Part shown: positions 45,774-54,976 of the stretch, in pieces
Position numbering within the stretch: position 1 is the stretch's first letter
Layout of the letters: every line of letters begins with the position of its first letter
Origin: Mesorhizobium sp. WSM3859
Lineage (GTDB): Bacteria > Pseudomonadota > Alphaproteobacteria > Rhizobiales > Rhizobiaceae
Direction of reading: 5' to 3'
DNA length: 64,000 nt
Assembly: GCF_002295065.1 (NCBI RefSeq)
Contig: NZ_NSGG01000009.1
Span: forward strand, 1 to 64,000
Program-made: the position numbers and the translations under genes
Notes under the pieces: model-generated
Databases searched by the model: none
What the model was told of the DNA's origin: nothing
What the model saw: only the letters and a program-made list of their open reading frames with translations

Positions 45774-46703
45774 TCATTTGACGATGCGTTCGGTGCCGAA
45801 GACGCCTTGCTCGACCACGAAGCGCCGACAATGGTCGATGAAGGCCTGCACCGTCAGCGTGCGGTGCTCGGCATTGGGCAGCGCAATGCCCATGGTCAGC
45901 GGCCTGATGTCGCCCAGCAGGGGAACGAAGACCAGCAGCTTGCCATCCGGCGACATGGCGTTGAGCGGCCGCATATTAGCGATACCATAGCCGAAGCCGT
46001 TGGCCACCATCGAGCGCATCACGGCGATGTCACCGGTGCGCTCGGCGATCCTGGGCCGCAGTCCCTGGAACGCCGAGAGGAAGTATTCTCGGCTGTAGGG
46101 CAAATCGAGCAGCACCATCGGCTCGTCGACCAGCTCCTCTGGCGTGATGCCCGCCCTCCCCGCCAGGCGATGCGCGGCCGGCAGCATCACATAGGCCGGC
46201 AACTGGATGAGCGGCTCGAACGTCATGTCCTGCGACAATTCGAGATCGTAAGTGAGCGCGGCGTCTATCTCGCCACGCTGCAGCATCTCGAACAATTGGC
46301 CCTGGTTGCGCTCGAACTGGCGGACGCGCACATCCGGATAGGCTTCCTCGAACTTTCTGCGCAGCGTCGGCAGCACGATCTGCGCGAAAGTCAGCAGGCA
46401 GCCGACCGCTAGCGGTCCCCGCACCTTTTCTGCGATATCGCCGGCAATGTCGTGCAGCGCGTCCGCGTCGTTGAGCAGCCGCGCGGCTTCCTTGAGGAAC
46501 AGGCGGCCGCCCGCGGTCAGTGCAAGCGCGTGCGAATGCTTGCGCACGAAGAGCTGGACGCCGAACTCGGCTTCGAGCTGCGCGATCGACGCCGAGATCG
46601 AGGGCGGCGAGACGTTCACCTGCTCGGCCGCCTTGGCGATCGAGCCGGCTTCGCCAACGGCGACGAAATATTCGAGCTGTCTGAGCGTGAAGCGGAGCGG
46701 CAT
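45774..46703 (-). CDS. LysR-family transcriptional regulator
   Basis: A 309-residue LysR-type regulator. The HTH is at residues 5-64 (FTLRQLEYFVAVGEAGSIAKAA and EQVNVSPPSISASIAQLEAEF), with effector domain from about residue 92 (GPLAVGCLLTFAQIVLPTLRR). It follows the RidA/DUF1028 operon in the same direction but a terminator lies between them. It may control the ArgE-like/demethylase pair or that operon. No clear ribosome site before ATG 46703. Confidence 0.87.
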   Translation of the reverse strand: MPLRFTLRQLEYFVAVGEAGSIAKAAEQVNVSPPSISASIAQLEAEFGVQLFVRKHSHALALTAGGRLFLKEAARLLNDADALHDIAGDIAEKVRGPLAVGCLLTFAQIVLPTLRRKFEEAYPDVRVRQFERNQGQLFEMLQRGEIDAALTYDLELSQDMTFEPLIQLPAYVMLPAAHRLAGRAGITPEELVDEPMVLLDLPYSREYFLSAFQGLRPRIAERTGDIAVMRSMVANGFGYGIANMRPLNAMSPDGKLLVFVPLLGDIRPLTMGIALPNAEHRTLTVQAFIDHCRRFVVEQGVFGTERIVK

Positions 46704-46775
46704 GGGCTATATGATGCCCGTTTGGTCGCTGCAATCAAGTCGGGGCCGCTCCTTGCCGTCGATGAAGGCCTTGTC

Positions 46776-46808
46776 GCGAAAAACGGATCGCGGACGCTTT
46801 TGCGATCC
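46776..46808 (-). terminator. Rho-independent terminator after DUF1028 gene
   Basis: Read on the minus strand, GGATCGC and GCGATCC pair around a ten-base loop, followed at once by GTTTTTCG. The stem is at 46785-46791/46802-46808. It lies 46 bases beyond the DUF1028 stop codon at 46855 and before the LysR start, so it should end the FMO-RidA-DUF1028 transcript. Confidence 0.65.
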
Positions 46809-46854
46809 AGTCCTTATGACTGAGTCCGCTCAGGCTTGTTCCGGATTGCCGGTA

Positions 46855-47529
46855 TTACTCGTCACCGGGGACGCCGTAGCTCGGCGCGTCGGACGGATTG
46901 AGGGCGCGGGTGACATAGGCATCGAGCTGCGGTTTGTAGATCTCCCACAGCGCAGCCAGCTGCTCGATCGGACAGTCCTCCGTCCAGTCGCAGCGCAGGT
47001 CGGCGACGGGCCAGGAGACATCGCGCACCAGCTTCATGCCGGCGGAACGGACAGGCCCGGCTTCCCCGCCGGCCTTGAGCGCGGCGCGCATGGTCGCGAT
47101 TAGCCGGTCCCCCAGATCTCCTTCGCAAGCGAGGAAGGCATCGACCATGGCCTGTGGGACGCCGTCATTTGCAAGCAAATTGCCGCCGCAGGCGACGTCA
47201 TCGCCGCGCGCCTCGGCCCAGATGCCCAGCGCCTTCGGCCCGGAATGGATCGCGCTGCCGCCGGCCGCGTCGACCGCCAGCACCTGCCGGTATTCGCTGA
47301 AGGCCGCCGTGCGCTTGATGATCGCGATGGCCTCGGTGGCCGACGCGCCGCGCGCCATCAGCTCCAATGCCCGGACCCCGAGCGTCGGGTCGGTGACGTT
47401 CTGACTGGCGACCGCGCCGACGCCGGCCTGCGCATAGGCGCAACGCGCCGCGACCGCGGGGGACGACGAGGACACCGCGACCCCGAACATGCCCGTGCGC
47501 CGGCAGCGCGCGACGATGGAAAAGGTCAT
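46855..47529 (-). CDS. DUF1028 domain-containing protein
   Basis: A 224-residue protein of the DUF1028 family, an Ntn-hydrolase-like group of unproven function. MTFSIVARCRRTGMFGVAVSS opens the domain; GVGAVASQNVTDPTLG and GDDVACGGNLLAND are its conserved blocks, including the 'N-L' after the G-G. No signal is seen. It begins six bases after the RidA gene and the pair follows an FMO gene in one direction, so it probably takes part in breakdown of an amide or imine compound with RidA. GRG-type peptidase function is only a guess. Confidence 0.85.
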   Translation of the reverse strand: MTFSIVARCRRTGMFGVAVSSSSPAVAARCAYAQAGVGAVASQNVTDPTLGVRALELMARGASATEAIAIIKRTAAFSEYRQVLAVDAAGGSAIHSGPKALGIWAEARGDDVACGGNLLANDGVPQAMVDAFLACEGDLGDRLIATMRAALKAGGEAGPVRSAGMKLVRDVSWPVADLRCDWTEDCPIEQLAALWEIYKPQLDAYVTRALNPSDAPSYGVPGDE

Positions 47530-47535
47530 GGCGCT

Positions 47536-47952
47536 TTAGTCCGGAATGACGGCTGTGCCGTCGATCTCGACCAGCCATTCCGGCCGCGCCAGCGCCGACA
47601 CGACCAGCCCGGTCGAAACCGGGTGGACACCCTTGATGTATTCGCCCATCGTCCGGTAGACGGCCTCGCGATGGCGGACATCGGTGATGTAGATCACCAC
47701 CTTCACCAGATGCTCCATACTGCCGCCGCACTCCTCGATGAGCTGCCTGATGTTCTGCATGACCTTGTGCGTCTGCTCGGCCGGATCGTGGCTGTCGATG
47801 TTCTTGGCCGTGTCGAGGTCCTGCGGGCACTGGCCGCGCAGATAGACGGTGCGGCCGCCGCGCGTGACGACGGCCTGACAGAGATCGTTGTCGAGCTTCT
47901 GCTCGGGATAGGTGTCCTTGGTGTTGAATTTGCGAATTCGCGTATGCGCCAT
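47536..47952 (-). CDS. RidA/YjgF-family imine deaminase
   Basis: A 138-residue RidA-superfamily protein. The fold and ring-facing residues are in LCQAVVTRGGRTVYLRGQC, HKVMQNIRQLIEECGGSMEHLVKVVIYI and PVSTGLVVSALARPEWLVEID. Members hydrolyse reactive enamine/imine intermediates; subgroups that occur in operons act in specific catabolic pathways. The ATG at 47952 (MAHTRIRKFN) has GGAG six bases upstream and is preferred over one four codons earlier. It is between FMO and DUF1028 in a probable operon. Confidence 0.85.
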   Translation of the reverse strand: MAHTRIRKFNTKDTYPEQKLDNDLCQAVVTRGGRTVYLRGQCPQDLDTAKNIDSHDPAEQTHKVMQNIRQLIEECGGSMEHLVKVVIYITDVRHREAVYRTMGEYIKGVHPVSTGLVVSALARPEWLVEIDGTAVIPD

Positions 47953-47987
47953 CTTGGTCTCCATGAGGGTCGGGCTCGCAGCTTTGG

Positions 47988-49262
47988 TCAGGCGTCCACG
48001 GGCTCGCGTTTCGCGGCTGCATGGTAGGCCAGATATTTGCGCTGCGTCGAAATACGGTCGGCGACATGCTTGGCATCATGCCAGACGCCCCAGATGAAGC
48101 TCGACCCTCTGCGCGACTGCCAGGGCAGGCCCAGGAAATAGATCCCCGGCTCGACCGAGACGCCGCGCTGATGCCGTGGCCGGCCCTTCTCGTCGAAGGC
48201 ATCGACCTTCAGCCAGCTGTAGTCAACGGCGAAGCCCGTCGCCCAGATGATCGTCGCCACGCCGGCTCCGGCAAGATCCAGATTGAGGATGGGATTGGTC
48301 ACGCAGTCCGGGTCCGGGCCGATTTTGCGGAGGGCGGGCTCTTCCGGAAGGTCGAGGCCGTTGCGCGCGACATAGGCGTCGGCTTCGTCCAGCAGCGACA
48401 TCAGATTGGCGTCGCCGCGAGCGATGTTTTTCGCAAGGTCCGGCGCGAAGGTCATCACGCCATCCTGGTACTCCTTCGTCATGCCGACCAGCGTCAGTCC
48501 CTGCGTGGCCAGGCGGCGGAAGTCGATCGTCTCGCCGCCGCGCGCGCCGCTGACCGCGATCGTCACATGCTCCGTGCCAGGCCCTGGCGTTTCGAGGTCC
48601 CATTTGCCGAGCACGCCCAGCCACCAGCAGAAATCGCGCCCGCGATAGGAGCGCGGCGGACGGTCATGCGCGCCGACGGAGAGATAGACGCGCCTGCCTG
48701 AGCGCTGCAGTTCGTCGGCAATTTGCACGCCCGAAGATCCCGCCCCGACCACCAGCACCGCGCCCTTCGGCAATTGCGCCGGATTGCGGTACGCGCTCGA
48801 ATGGATCTGCAGTATGCCGCTATCCGCGGAAACGAGAGGCGGGATGACGGGGACCTGGAAAGGTCCGGTTGCGGCGACGACACTGTTGGCCTCGATCACG
48901 CCATCCGACGTCTCGACGCGAAATCCCGGACGGCCGACATTCCTCTGCACGAGCTTGACCTCGACGCCGCAGCGGATCGGCGCATTGATCTGCTTGGCGT
49001 AGGCGACGAAATAGTCGGCAACCTCCTCCTTGGAGGGAAAGCCGTCGGGACCTGTCACGGGAAATTCCATGCCTGGAAACCGGTCGTGCCAGGCCGGCCC
49101 GTTGGCGACCAGGGAGTCCCAGCGCTGCGAGCGCCAGCGCTCGGCAATCCGGCCGCGCTCGAGCACGAGATGCGGCACGCCGCATTTGCTCAGGTGCTCG
49201 CTCATGGCCACCCCGGCCTGGCCGCCGCCGACGACAAGCGTGTCTACCTTCTCAACCGACAT
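47988..49262 (-). CDS. Flavin-containing monooxygenase-like FAD/NAD(P) protein
   Basis: A 424-residue flavoprotein. FAD binding is by GGGQAGVAMSEHLSK (residues 12-26), NADPH binding by VVGAGSSGVQIADEL near residue 170, and a third conserved stretch, ATGFAVDY, near residue 345 is typical of single-component FMO/CzcO-like enzymes. It would oxygenate an N or S compound, or a ketone. The ATG at 49262 has GGACTGAG upstream. It heads an operon with RidA and DUF1028 and is divergent from a GMC oxidoreductase at 49495. The substrate is unknown. Confidence 0.85.
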   Translation of the reverse strand: MSVEKVDTLVVGGGQAGVAMSEHLSKCGVPHLVLERGRIAERWRSQRWDSLVANGPAWHDRFPGMEFPVTGPDGFPSKEEVADYFVAYAKQINAPIRCGVEVKLVQRNVGRPGFRVETSDGVIEANSVVAATGPFQVPVIPPLVSADSGILQIHSSAYRNPAQLPKGAVLVVGAGSSGVQIADELQRSGRRVYLSVGAHDRPPRSYRGRDFCWWLGVLGKWDLETPGPGTEHVTIAVSGARGGETIDFRRLATQGLTLVGMTKEYQDGVMTFAPDLAKNIARGDANLMSLLDEADAYVARNGLDLPEEPALRKIGPDPDCVTNPILNLDLAGAGVATIIWATGFAVDYSWLKVDAFDEKGRPRHQRGVSVEPGIYFLGLPWQSRRGSSFIWGVWHDAKHVADRISTQRKYLAYHAAAKREPVDA

Positions 49263-49494
49263 GCTCAGTCCTTTTTGACCATCCGACAGCTTCCGCTGCG
49301 CGGGTGAAACCGATCTTGGGCAGAGGGTGGATGCAGACAGGCTGCGCCATCCGACCGCTCCTTACTGGCGCTCACAAGTAGCAGCACGTGCCGGCGCGAG
49401 CCCATAACGAATCTCCGAAGTCACGCGTAACCATTTCCGAATTTCTCGCGCCCATGGACGCACCTAGAGTTCCGCCATTCTCGAGGGGCTGGGC

Positions 49495-51114
49495 ATGCAG
49501 ACTGAGAGCTTTGACTACATTGTCGTGGGCGCCGGCTCGGCCGGTTGCGTGGTCGCCAATCGGCTGAGCGCCGACCCGTCAGTCAAAGTGTGCCTGATCG
49601 AGGCCGGCGGCAGCGACAATAGCCTGCGGGTCAAGGTGCCGGCCGGCATTCTCTCGCTCTACGGCAATCCGAACTACGACTATTGTTTCGTCGGCGTGCC
49701 GCAACCGCATCTCAACAACCGCAGCATTCCGGTCAATCGCGGCAAGGCGCTGGGCGGATCGAGCTCGATCAACTCGATGGTCTATATTCGCGGCGCCGCC
49801 GAAGACTATGACGAGTGGGCCGGGCTCGGCTGCGCCGGCTGGGCCTACAACGACGTATTGCCGGTGTTCAGGAAGCTGGAGCGCAATCTCCTCGCCCAGG
49901 ACCCGCGCTATCACGGCAGCGACGGCGAGCTTTTCGTCGACAATCCGTGCGATCCGAACGTGCTTTCCGGCATGTTCGTCAAGGCCGGCGAAAATGCCGG
50001 CCTGCCCGCCAATTCCGACTTCAATGCCGAGAGCCAGTTCGGCGTCGGAATCTACAACGTCACGCAGGATCGCGGACAGCGCTTCAGCAGTTTCAGCGCC
50101 TTCATGCGTCCGGTGCTCGACCGCGGGAACCTGACGCTGCTCAGCCAATGCGAGGTGATCGATCTGGTCATCGCCGAGGGTCGCGCCACGGGGCTGCGCG
50201 TGCGGTATGAGGGCCACCAGAAGACTCTCTCGGCCAGCCGCGAGATCGTGCTGTCGGCCGGCGCCATCAACTCTCCCAGGATATTGATGGCCTCCGGCAT
50301 CGGACCGGCGGCTGAGCTGCGGCAGATCGGCATCACGCCGGTCCTCGACCTGCCGGGCGTCGGCAAGAACCTGCAGGACCATGTCGACGGCATGATCACC
50401 GTGCGCTCCAGGAGCACCAGGACGCTCGGCCTGTCGCTCGCCAACCTGCCCCGCATGGCGGCGGCACCTTTCCAGTATTTCGCGCGCCGCAAGGGCATGC
50501 TCACCACCAACTATGTCGAAGCCGGCGGCTTCGCGAAGACCAGGCACGCGAACGGCCTTCCCGACATCCAGTTCCACTTCGTGCCGGGCTATCGCAGCCA
50601 TCGCGGCCGGCTGATCGAATACGGTCACGGCTACGCCATTCACACCTGCGTGCTCAGGCCGAAAAGCGTGGGCGAGATAAGGCTGTCGCGCGACAATTCC
50701 CGCCGCGACGTCCTCATCGACCACCGCTTCTTCACGCATGAAGACGACGCCATGGTGCTGGTCGAAGGCATCAAGATCGCGCGCCGGATCTTTGCCTCGC
50801 CAGAGTTCGACGCGGTGCGCGGCAAGGAGATGCTTCCGGGCAAAGACGTCCGCAGCGACGACGAGATTCTCGCCTACCTGCGCGCCGAGGCGCTGACCGT
50901 CTATCACCCGGTCGGGACCTGCAAGATGGGAACGGACGACATGGCCGTCGTCGATCCGGCAACGCTTAAAGTACGAGGCGTCGAAGGGCTTCGCGTCGCG
51001 GATGCTTCGGTCATGCCGAAGCTGATCGGCGGTAACACCAACGCGCCCAGCATGATGATCGGTCAGAAAGCTTCCGAGATGATCCTCGGCTCGGCGCGCA
51101 ACGGCCAAAGGTAG
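49495..51114 (+). CDS. GMC-family oxidoreductase (choline dehydrogenase-like)
   Basis: A 539-residue GMC flavoprotein. The FAD motif VVGAGSAGCVVANRLS is at residues 10-25; the second FAD block is GGSSSINSMVYIRGA near residue 85; LSAGAINSPRILMASGIGP is the GMC signature 2. The C-terminal HPVGTCKMG holds the catalytic His and a second conserved region follows (GLRVADASVMPKLIGGNTNAP). It oxidises an alcohol such as choline or a related substrate. The ATG at 49495 follows GAGGGG. It is divergent from the FMO operon, and its product may be the FMO substrate, though this is inference. Confidence 0.88.
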   Translation: MQTESFDYIVVGAGSAGCVVANRLSADPSVKVCLIEAGGSDNSLRVKVPAGILSLYGNPNYDYCFVGVPQPHLNNRSIPVNRGKALGGSSSINSMVYIRGAAEDYDEWAGLGCAGWAYNDVLPVFRKLERNLLAQDPRYHGSDGELFVDNPCDPNVLSGMFVKAGENAGLPANSDFNAESQFGVGIYNVTQDRGQRFSSFSAFMRPVLDRGNLTLLSQCEVIDLVIAEGRATGLRVRYEGHQKTLSASREIVLSAGAINSPRILMASGIGPAAELRQIGITPVLDLPGVGKNLQDHVDGMITVRSRSTRTLGLSLANLPRMAAAPFQYFARRKGMLTTNYVEAGGFAKTRHANGLPDIQFHFVPGYRSHRGRLIEYGHGYAIHTCVLRPKSVGEIRLSRDNSRRDVLIDHRFFTHEDDAMVLVEGIKIARRIFASPEFDAVRGKEMLPGKDVRSDDEILAYLRAEALTVYHPVGTCKMGTDDMAVVDPATLKVRGVEGLRVADASVMPKLIGGNTNAPSMMIGQKASEMILGSARNGQR

Positions 51115-51140
51115 GGATCCTTCGGCTTTCATACGCTGAG

Positions 51141-51171
51141 GGCAGTTCAACGCTTTGCCTGCCGAACTGCC
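51141..51171 (+). terminator. Possible terminator hairpin after the GMC gene
   Basis: GGCAGTTC pairs with GAACTGCC across a 15-base loop, 27 bases after the GMC stop. The run that follows (ATCAACTGTTTCTTTG) is only weakly U-rich, so this is a tentative call. Confidence 0.35.
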
Positions 51172-51196
51172 ATCAACTGTTTCTTTGAGGTCGCTC

Positions 51197-51430
51197 TCAG
51201 TGATCCTCGTCGATCTCGTCGTGCAGGAGGCCGAGGATGCGGCGCTTGAGCGCGATGAAATCGGGTTCGAGGATCACGTCCATCGAGCGCGGCCGCGGGA
51301 TGTCGACCTTGATCTCGGCCTTGATCTTGCCCGGCCTCGCCGTCATCACCAGGACGCGATCGCCGAGAACCAGCGCCTCGTCGATGTCGTGGGTGACGAA
51401 CAGCACCGTCTTCTGCTGCCGCTCCCAGAC
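51197..51430 (-). pseudogene. C-terminal remnant of nitrate/sulfonate-type ABC ATPase
   Basis: About 78 residues remain, from WERQQKTVLFVTHDIDEALV through MTARPGKIKAEIKVDIPRP to the stop at 51197-51199. This is the end of an SsuB/TauB-like ATPase: the switch His is present in VTHD, but Walker A, signature and Walker B are gone. Upstream the frame runs into sequence antisense to a transposase remnant, so about 180 N-terminal residues are lost. No permease or binding-protein partner remains nearby. The left boundary at about 51430 is approximate. Confidence 0.85.
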
Positions 51431-51439
51431 AGGCACGAT

Positions 51440-51718
51440 CGGCTCGCCGAAGCCAACATCAAGGATCGGCTGATGCGGCGGGCCAACAGGCATCACCCTG
51501 AACTGCCGCCGCGCCAAAAGCTGCGCAACCGGCTGATCGCCAAGGTACGGGCGGCGGTGGAGCGGCCGTTTGCCGTGTTCAAGGAGCACTATGGCATGCG
51601 GCGCGTGCGCTTCTTCAACCTCGCCGCCAACCGCACGCAGTGCATGCTGGCGGCCTGTGCCTACAATCTAAGGACTATGATCGGCGCCCTCTTCCCACCT
51701 GCTGAGAGGCGAGCATGA
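51440..51718 (+). pseudogene. C-terminal remnant of IS5-like transposase
   Basis: From RLAEANIKDRLMRRANRHHP to the TGA at 51716-51718, about 92 residues match the C-terminus of IS5-group transposases: HHPELPPRQ, VRAAVERPFAVFKEHYGMRR with its catalytic Glu region, and NRTQCMLAACAYNLR. Residues before this are not transposase but read antisense through an ABC ATPase remnant, so the 5' two-thirds of the transposase is missing. The piece suggests an insertion into an ABC ATPase gene followed by deletion. It is on the opposite strand to the intact-looking N-terminus at 1-152. Confidence 0.85.
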
Positions 51719-51896
51719 GGAGGAGTGCGTCCGCAATCCAGCGGATCCGCCGCCTAACCCGACAATGCCCCGGAAAGCTGCCGAAAACCGCTCCTCACGC
51801 CTTCAAAAAACGCCTCACTAGCCCAACAAACAGAACTCGCTCCCCGTGCAAAACCCTCCGGTGGGGAGAGGAGATTGTCGACGCCGGCGCCAACTT

Positions 51897-51947
51897 CTTC
51901 TCCCCACCGGGGAGAAGGTGGCCGCGAAGCGGCCGGATGAGGGGGAG
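51897..51947. repeat. Palindromic intergenic repeat, single copy
   Basis: CTTCTCCCC-ACC-GGGGAGAAG forms a perfect hairpin, followed by GTGGCC GCGAAGC GGCC and the word GGATGAGGGG. The same GGAGAAGGTGG and GGATGAGGGG words occur in the paired copy at 212-350. It lies in the debris region after the transposase remnant. Confidence 0.8.
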
Positions 51948-51967
51948 CGCCGCCGAAAGGCCAATAA

Positions 51968-52168
51968 CTAGCGGCAACCCGCACCCATAGTCTCATAAGT
52001 CGTCCGGCGAGCCGTCAGCCGGAACGGCATGTCGCCGAGCTCGCGCTCGGACATGGTGTCGAGCACGGGATGCGACAGCGGATCGGTGACCCAGCGGGCG
52101 ATTTCTTCCTCATCGCGCGGCCTGGCCTCGGCGCCGGAAAACCCTTTCAGCAAAGATAAAATCTTCAT
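51968..52168 (-). CDS. Small hypothetical protein, 66 residues
   Basis: A 66-residue protein starting MKILSLLKGFSGAEARPRDEEE and rich in Arg/Glu, with the segment DTMSERELGDMPF. No domain is recognised and no signal or membrane helix is present. It is supported by a GGAG site eight bases before ATG 52168, and by its position divergent from the GcvA-like LysR at 52266 with only a 97-base gap. It may be controlled by that regulator. Codon use looks ordinary for the region. A real gene is likely but unproven. Confidence 0.55.
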   Translation of the reverse strand: MKILSLLKGFSGAEARPRDEEEIARWVTDPLSHPVLDTMSERELGDMPFRLTARRTTYETMGAGCR

Positions 52169-52265
52169 CGGACAAGCTCCTGCCGCTAGGCTGGTCCGGC
52201 TAAATTCTGGGTTTTACCACCGGGTTTCAATTGAGATTTCAGCACGAACGCTTTAGGAAAACTGA

Positions 52266-53180
52266 ATGGCTATGCTGAACCGCGTCCATCTCAACGGCCT
52301 GCGCGCCGTGGAAACCGTCGCCCGGCTGGGATCGCTGGCGGCAGCGGCGGCGGAGCTGAATGTCTCGGTCAGCGCCGTCAGCCAGCAGGTCAAGCGCACC
52401 GAAAAGCAGCTGGGGCAGGCGCTGTTCGAACGCACGCCGGGCGGGCTGGTGCCGACCGAATTCGGCGCCGCCTTCACGGTGCGGCTGAGCGCCGGCTTCC
52501 GCGAACTTACGAATGCGGTGGCGCTGGCGGACGAGGCCAATGAGTGCACGCTGGTCGTCTCGGTGGCGCCGGCCTTCGCTTCGAAATGGCTGCTGCCCCG
52601 GCTGTCGCGGCATTTCGCGCGGCATCCGAATGTGCTTTTGCGCATCGACGCCTCGGCCAGGGTCGCCGATCTCGACCGCTCCGACATCGATATCGCCATC
52701 CGCCTCGGCGACGGCAAATGGCCGGGCGGGCGCAGCGAGCTTCTGCTAGCCCAGGAAGTGTTTCCGGTCTGCGCGCCCTCGATCGCGGCCAGGCTGCACT
52801 CGATCGAGGATCTGGCGCAGACCTGCGCCATCACCGATGAGCGGGCGATGTTCAGCTGGGACGGCTGGTTCGAGGCGGCTGGCGTCGAGCCGGTCACCTT
52901 CCAGAAGGGCGCGCGCTTCACCGATCCGATGCTGTGCCTGGAATCGGCAATCGCCGGCCATGGCGTGATGCTCGCCTGGCAGTTGCTGACCGCCGACGCG
53001 CTGGCCGACGGCCGGCTGGTCGCGCCGTTCGGCATCAGGGCCGAGAGCGGGCTGGGCTACTGGCTGGTGACCTCGGCCACCAAGAGCGAAAGCCGCAAGG
53101 TTCGCGACTTCAAGGCCTGGATCCGCGAGGAGATCGAGGCGACCATGGCGCAGTTCCGGGCGCTGGACAGCGCCGCATAA
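52266..53180 (+). CDS. LysR-family regulator, GcvA-like
   Basis: A 304-residue LysR regulator of the GcvA subgroup. HTH at residues 5-62 (VHLNGLRAVETVARLGSLAAAA and AELNVSVSAVSQQVKRTEKQL), effector domain from about residue 95 (CTLVVSVAPAFASKWLLPRLSR). AGGA lies seven bases before ATG 52266. It is divergent from the 66-residue gene and upstream of an M29 aminopeptidase; targets unknown. Confidence 0.88.
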   Translation: MAMLNRVHLNGLRAVETVARLGSLAAAAAELNVSVSAVSQQVKRTEKQLGQALFERTPGGLVPTEFGAAFTVRLSAGFRELTNAVALADEANECTLVVSVAPAFASKWLLPRLSRHFARHPNVLLRIDASARVADLDRSDIDIAIRLGDGKWPGGRSELLLAQEVFPVCAPSIAARLHSIEDLAQTCAITDERAMFSWDGWFEAAGVEPVTFQKGARFTDPMLCLESAIAGHGVMLAWQLLTADALADGRLVAPFGIRAESGLGYWLVTSATKSESRKVRDFKAWIREEIEATMAQFRALDSAA

Positions 53181-53299
53181 AAGCTGTGCACTTTCGCGGT
53201 CCGTCACGCTTGAGAGCAGGCCCAGTCGATCGCGGTGGAAAGGCCAATCGCAGCGGTCTATGTAAGGATGAGAACCCCAACACAACGGCAGGCAGGATC

Positions 53300-54556
53300 A
53301 TGACCACACATTCGCGCGGCGTCTCGGCAAGCATCGACCCGGTGAAACTCGACAGGCTGGCCGAAGTCGCCATCAAGGTTGGGCTCCAGCTGCAGCCGGG
53401 GCAGGATCTGGTGCTGACCTCCTCGATCGCGGCGCTGCCGCTGACGCGGCGCATCGTCGAGCATGCCTACAAGGCGGGCGCCGGGCTGGTTACGCCGATC
53501 TTCAACGACGACGAGATCACGCTGGCACGCTTCCGCTATGGCGCCGACGTCGGTTTCGACCGCGCCGCCGGCTGGCTCTATGAAGGCATGGCGAAGGCAT
53601 TCTCCAACAATGCGGCGCGGCTTGCGGTTCGCGGTGAGGACCCATCGTTGCTTTCTTCGCAGGATCCGGCCAAGGTGGCGCGCGCCAACAAGGCGAACTC
53701 GATGGCCTACCAGCCGGCACTGGAGAAGATCACCGGCTTCGACATCAACTGGAACATCGTCGCCTATCCCGATCTCGCCTGGGCAAAGCAGGTTTTTCCA
53801 GGCGAGCCGGACGACGTCGCGGTGGTGAAGCTCGCCGACGCCATCTTCTCCGCCTCGCGCGTCGACGTCGAGGACCCGATCGGCAATTGGAAGGCGCATA
53901 ACGCGGCGCTGGCCGAGCGCACGAAATGGCTGAACGAGCATAATTTCCACGCACTGCATTTCACCGGACCGGGCACGGATCTCACCGTCGGTCTGGCGGA
54001 TGGTCACGAATGGATGGGCGGCGCCTCGACGGCGAAGAACGGAGTCACCTGCAATCCCAATATCCCGACCGAGGAGGTCTTCACCACGCCGCATGCAAGG
54101 CGCGTTGAGGGTCACGTCTCCTCGACCAAGCCGCTCTCCTACCAGGGCACGCTGATCGATGAGATCTCGGTGCGCTTCGAAGGCGGGCGGATCGTCGAGG
54201 CCAAGGCCTCGAAGGGCGAGGACGTCTTGAAGAAGGTGCTCGACACCGACGAGGGCGCGCGGCGTCTTGGCGAGGTGGCGCTGGTGCCGCATTCCTCGCC
54301 GATCTCCAAGAGCGGGCTTCTGTTCTTCAACACGCTGTTCGACGAGAACGCCGCCTGCCACATCGCGCTCGGGCAGTGCTATTCGAAGTGCTTCGTCAAT
54401 GGCGCCTCGCTCAGCCAGGACGAGATCTCGACGCGCGGAGGCAACAAGAGCTTCATCCACATCGACTGGATGATCGGCTCGGACAAGATCGACATCGACG
54501 GCGTCGCCAAGGACGGCAGCCGCGTGCCGGTGATGCGCAAGGGCGAGTGGGCATAA
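53300..54556 (+). CDS. M29-family aminopeptidase (AmpS/T-like)
   Basis: A 418-residue metallo-aminopeptidase of the thermophilic aminopeptidase T/AmpS family. Metal and catalytic regions can be placed in the C-half: CNPNIPTEEVFTTPHARRVEG (Glu/Glu and His), LGEVALVPHSSPI, LFFNTLFDENAACHIALGQ and KSFIHIDWMIGS. It removes N-terminal residues from peptides in the cytoplasm. ATG 53300 follows GGCAGGA. It is followed 22 bases later by a DUF488 gene, a probable operon. Confidence 0.9.
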   Translation: MTTHSRGVSASIDPVKLDRLAEVAIKVGLQLQPGQDLVLTSSIAALPLTRRIVEHAYKAGAGLVTPIFNDDEITLARFRYGADVGFDRAAGWLYEGMAKAFSNNAARLAVRGEDPSLLSSQDPAKVARANKANSMAYQPALEKITGFDINWNIVAYPDLAWAKQVFPGEPDDVAVVKLADAIFSASRVDVEDPIGNWKAHNAALAERTKWLNEHNFHALHFTGPGTDLTVGLADGHEWMGGASTAKNGVTCNPNIPTEEVFTTPHARRVEGHVSSTKPLSYQGTLIDEISVRFEGGRIVEAKASKGEDVLKKVLDTDEGARRLGEVALVPHSSPISKSGLLFFNTLFDENAACHIALGQCYSKCFVNGASLSQDEISTRGGNKSFIHIDWMIGSDKIDIDGVAKDGSRVPVMRKGEWA

Positions 54557-54578
54557 GCTCCTCGCCAGTGGAGGTGTG

Positions 54579-54932
54579 ATGGCCTTCGACATTGCGGTGA
54601 AGCGTGTTTACGAGCCGCCGGCGAAAGCCGACGGCCAGCGGGTGCTGGTCGACCGCATCTGGCCGCGCGGCGTCGCCAAGAAGGACGCCGCGCTGACGCT
54701 CTGGCTGAAGGAGATCGCGCCGAGCGACGAGCTGCGCAAGTGGTTCGGGCACGAACCTGAGCGCTGGGCTGAGTTTCAGATGCGGTATCTGGCGGAACTC
54801 GGCCTGAACGAGGAAGCGGTGGCGCAACTGCGCGTCCTGTTGCGAGAAGGTAAGGTGACGCTGCTCTATGGCGCGCATGACGAAGCGCACAACAATGCCG
54901 TGGCGCTGGCGGAATATTTGCGGGGGGCGTGA
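54579..54932 (+). CDS. DUF488 family protein
   Basis: A 117-residue DUF488 protein. IAVKRVYEPP, RVLVDRIWPRGVAK, LKEIAPSDELRKWFGHEPERWAEF and VTLLYGAHDEAHNNAVAL follow the family pattern closely. Function is not established. GGAGG lies five bases before ATG 54579, downstream of the aminopeptidase. The protein has no signal or membrane segment. Confidence 0.88.
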   Translation: MAFDIAVKRVYEPPAKADGQRVLVDRIWPRGVAKKDAALTLWLKEIAPSDELRKWFGHEPERWAEFQMRYLAELGLNEEAVAQLRVLLREGKVTLLYGAHDEAHNNAVALAEYLRGA

Positions 54933-54976
54933 GGAGTCTCACAGCGTTGGCGATTGGCGAAGGCCAAAGCGACGTC

